Program-made: the position numbers and the translations under genes | Assembly (NCBI RefSeq): GCF_002741015.1 | Contig: NZ_CP016619.1 | Span: forward strand, 496,001-560,000 | DNA from: Microvirga ossetica | GTDB taxonomy: Bacteria; Pseudomonadota; Alphaproteobacteria; Rhizobiales; Beijerinckiaceae | Length of the DNA: 64,000 nucleotides | Reading direction: 5' to 3' | Shown here: positions 62,997 to 64,000 of the stretch, one piece after another | Layout: every line of letters begins with the position of its first letter | How positions within the stretch are numbered: the stretch's first letter is position 1 | Notes under the pieces: model-generated | Seen by the model: the letters and a program-made list of their open reading frames with translations, nothing else | Told to the model about the DNA's origin: nothing | The model's database searches: none

Positions 62997-63440
62997 ATCT
63001 GAGGAAAGTGCCTCAGATGGGAACGCCCGCCGCTAATCCAAGCCCAAAACCATGGTTCTCAAACTGGATGCAGTTTAAGTATATGATTGTCTCGAAACAT
63101 GAATTATTCGATAGGGTCGGAGAGAGTTGGCAAGCTATGGGCGCAATCCAAGAGATTAGAAACTTGGGAAGCGGATCACTATGCTTCTCTGATCCTCCTG
63201 AGTCTTGCGTGTATCATGTGTACAGCGGGATCCGATTATGGACTTGGCAATCAGGCAGCCGCCGCCCGGCATTCTGAAGAGCGGCACGGGTCTCGGTGTA
63301 CAAGAGAAGGTTGTCTTGATCACCTTGGGATACGCCACATCACCTTGGGATATGCCACGTGCGCGAACGGCAAAGCTCCTCCGGCTTCTAAGGCTAGAGG
63401 AGACTGCAACCTCCGATCAGAGTGACAGCGGAGGGTGCTT
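62997..63440. other. Intergenic region with a small tandem duplication
   Basis: About 440 bases without a credible gene. Contains ATCACCTTGGGATACGCCAC at 63319-63338 repeated immediately at 63339-63358 with one change. Just right of the IS630 orfA start (63000-63020) there is TCTGAGG...CCTCAGA symmetry, perhaps an element end. Confidence 0.45.
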
Positions 63441-64000
63441 ATGGACGAGGTGACTCAACTCGCCCGGCAGTTGCTGGACAGCGGCGTAACAAGACTGTCT
63501 GAGCGCGAGCAGCGGGTAATTCTCCACATCGCCAAGCGATCGCATATCGCCCGAAATGTGAACAGCGTTCTTGAAGAACAGCAGACATTGGGCGAACGCC
63601 TCGCGGATCGGGTCGCTCAATTTGGGGGATCCTGGACCTTCATCACGATCTTCACGGGGATGCTCATGGCTTGGATCGTCCTGAACAGCGTTGCCCTGGC
63701 CCGCGTCGGCGGAGGCTTTGATCCATACCCCTACATTTTCCTGAACCTGATCCTGTCGATGGTTGCCGCGCTACAAGCCCCTGTGATCCTGATGTCTCAG
63801 AACCGACAAGCCGCCAGGGATCGGTTGGCCGCCAGCTTGGATTACGAGGTCAACTTGAAGGCGGAGGTTGAGATCATGGCCCTACACGACAAGCTTGACC
63901 GCATTCGCGTCGAGCATCTCGAAGGCTTGCTTCAGGATCAGACGCAGCGGGTTGAGGAGCTAGACAAGATGGTGCGGGCAACCCTCGCTAAGCCACTATC
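63441..64000 (+). CDS. DUF1003-family membrane protein, C-terminus cut by window edge
   Basis: 186 codons visible from ATG 63441 with GGAGGG upstream. N-terminal helical part (LARQLLDSGVTRLSEREQRVILHIAKRSHI), then GERLADRVAQFGGSWTFITIF with two membrane segments: FITIFTGMLMAWIVLNSVAL and FLNLILSMVAALQAPVILM. The SQNRQAARDRLAASLDYEVNLKAE block is the DUF1003 signature, followed by a coiled-coil-like tail (LDRIRVEHLEGLLQDQTQRV). Function not established. Likely inner membrane. Family length about 170-200, so little is missing. Confidence 0.88.
   Translation, partial: MDEVTQLARQLLDSGVTRLSEREQRVILHIAKRSHIARNVNSVLEEQQTLGERLADRVAQFGGSWTFITIFTGMLMAWIVLNSVALARVGGGFDPYPYIFLNLILSMVAALQAPVILMSQNRQAARDRLAASLDYEVNLKAEVEIMALHDKLDRIRVEHLEGLLQDQTQRVEELDKMVRATLAKPL

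Noticed and set aside
62997..63440. Possible 112-codon gene (63087-63425)
   Set aside because: No ribosome-binding site, no similarity, and it crosses the tandem duplication.

Overview
The window looks like an accessory, insertion-rich stretch of a GC-rich alphaproteobacterial genome, most likely Hyphomicrobiales close to Microvirga, Methylobacterium or Bosea. The signs are an intracellular PHB depolymerase, an AapJ-type binding protein, small DUF6894 proteins, CBS and DUF1003 proteins, a TAXI-free but ABC-rich uptake repertoire, and IS91/IS21/IS110/IS630 families typical of this group. The genus is an inference. No rRNA, tRNA, replication or partition gene was found, so chromosome versus megaplasmid cannot be decided. 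Two genes run off the edges: phaZ on the left and a DUF1003 gene on the right.

Layout. 1-9.4 kb: phaZ, then a graveyard of mobile DNA. A Crp/Fnr remnant is fused to a 5'-truncated IS110 transposase, followed by an IS4-family element with a perfect 9-bp target duplication, an IS5 scrap, an orphan ABC_sub_bind protein, a CBS protein, and an IS6 element abutting a LysR gene that has lost its DNA-binding domain. 9.9-22.6 kb (cluster A, minus strand): racemase, amidohydrolase with QxH metal motif, VOC protein, a Dpp-type peptide/nickel-class ABC transporter, a second binding protein without signal peptide, an ATZ/TRZ-type amidohydrolase, a DapA-like aldolase and a broken SDR. A divergent GntR/FCD regulator faces it. 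23.5-24.9 kb: group II intron whose reverse transcriptase has a large in-frame deletion. 25.2-40.3 kb (cluster B): a broken FAD oxidoreductase, a dihydropyrimidinase with a polar amino-acid-type ABC transporter, a LysR regulator, and a divergent plus-strand operon of DUF917, amidohydrolase (QxH), M20 carbamoylase, flavin reductase, hydantoin-type racemase, FAD-dependent GlcD-like oxidase, DapA-like aldolase and SDR.

Clusters A and B are paralogous in part: both carry a racemase, the unusual QxH amidohydrolase, the DapA-like protein and the SDR. Together they look like uptake and breakdown of cyclic ureides or imides such as hydantoin or dihydropyrimidine analogues: import, racemisation, ring opening, decarbamoylation, then oxidation or C-C cleavage. 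The substrate is unknown. The aldolase lacks the usual DapA catalytic Thr/Tyr residues. The same T-N11-A inverted repeat (ATAAC-N5-GTTAT) lies in front of lysR/DUF917 and again in front of the cluster B amidohydrolase, suggesting LysR control.

40.8-54.9 kb is again mobile: an IS91-type transposase plus tyrosine recombinase, an RTX-type repeat protein, a full-length group II intron, debris of terC and pntA/pntB, a peroxiredoxin-glutaredoxin fusion, and a second IS91/recombinase pair split by an IS21 element with a 6-bp target duplication. 55-64 kb holds housekeeping-like small genes: DUF6894, a Crp/Fnr gene with an in-frame amber codon, AapJ, small membrane proteins, a class III nucleotide cyclase fused to a MarR domain, two tiny overlapping membrane-protein ORFs, an IS630 element and DUF1003.
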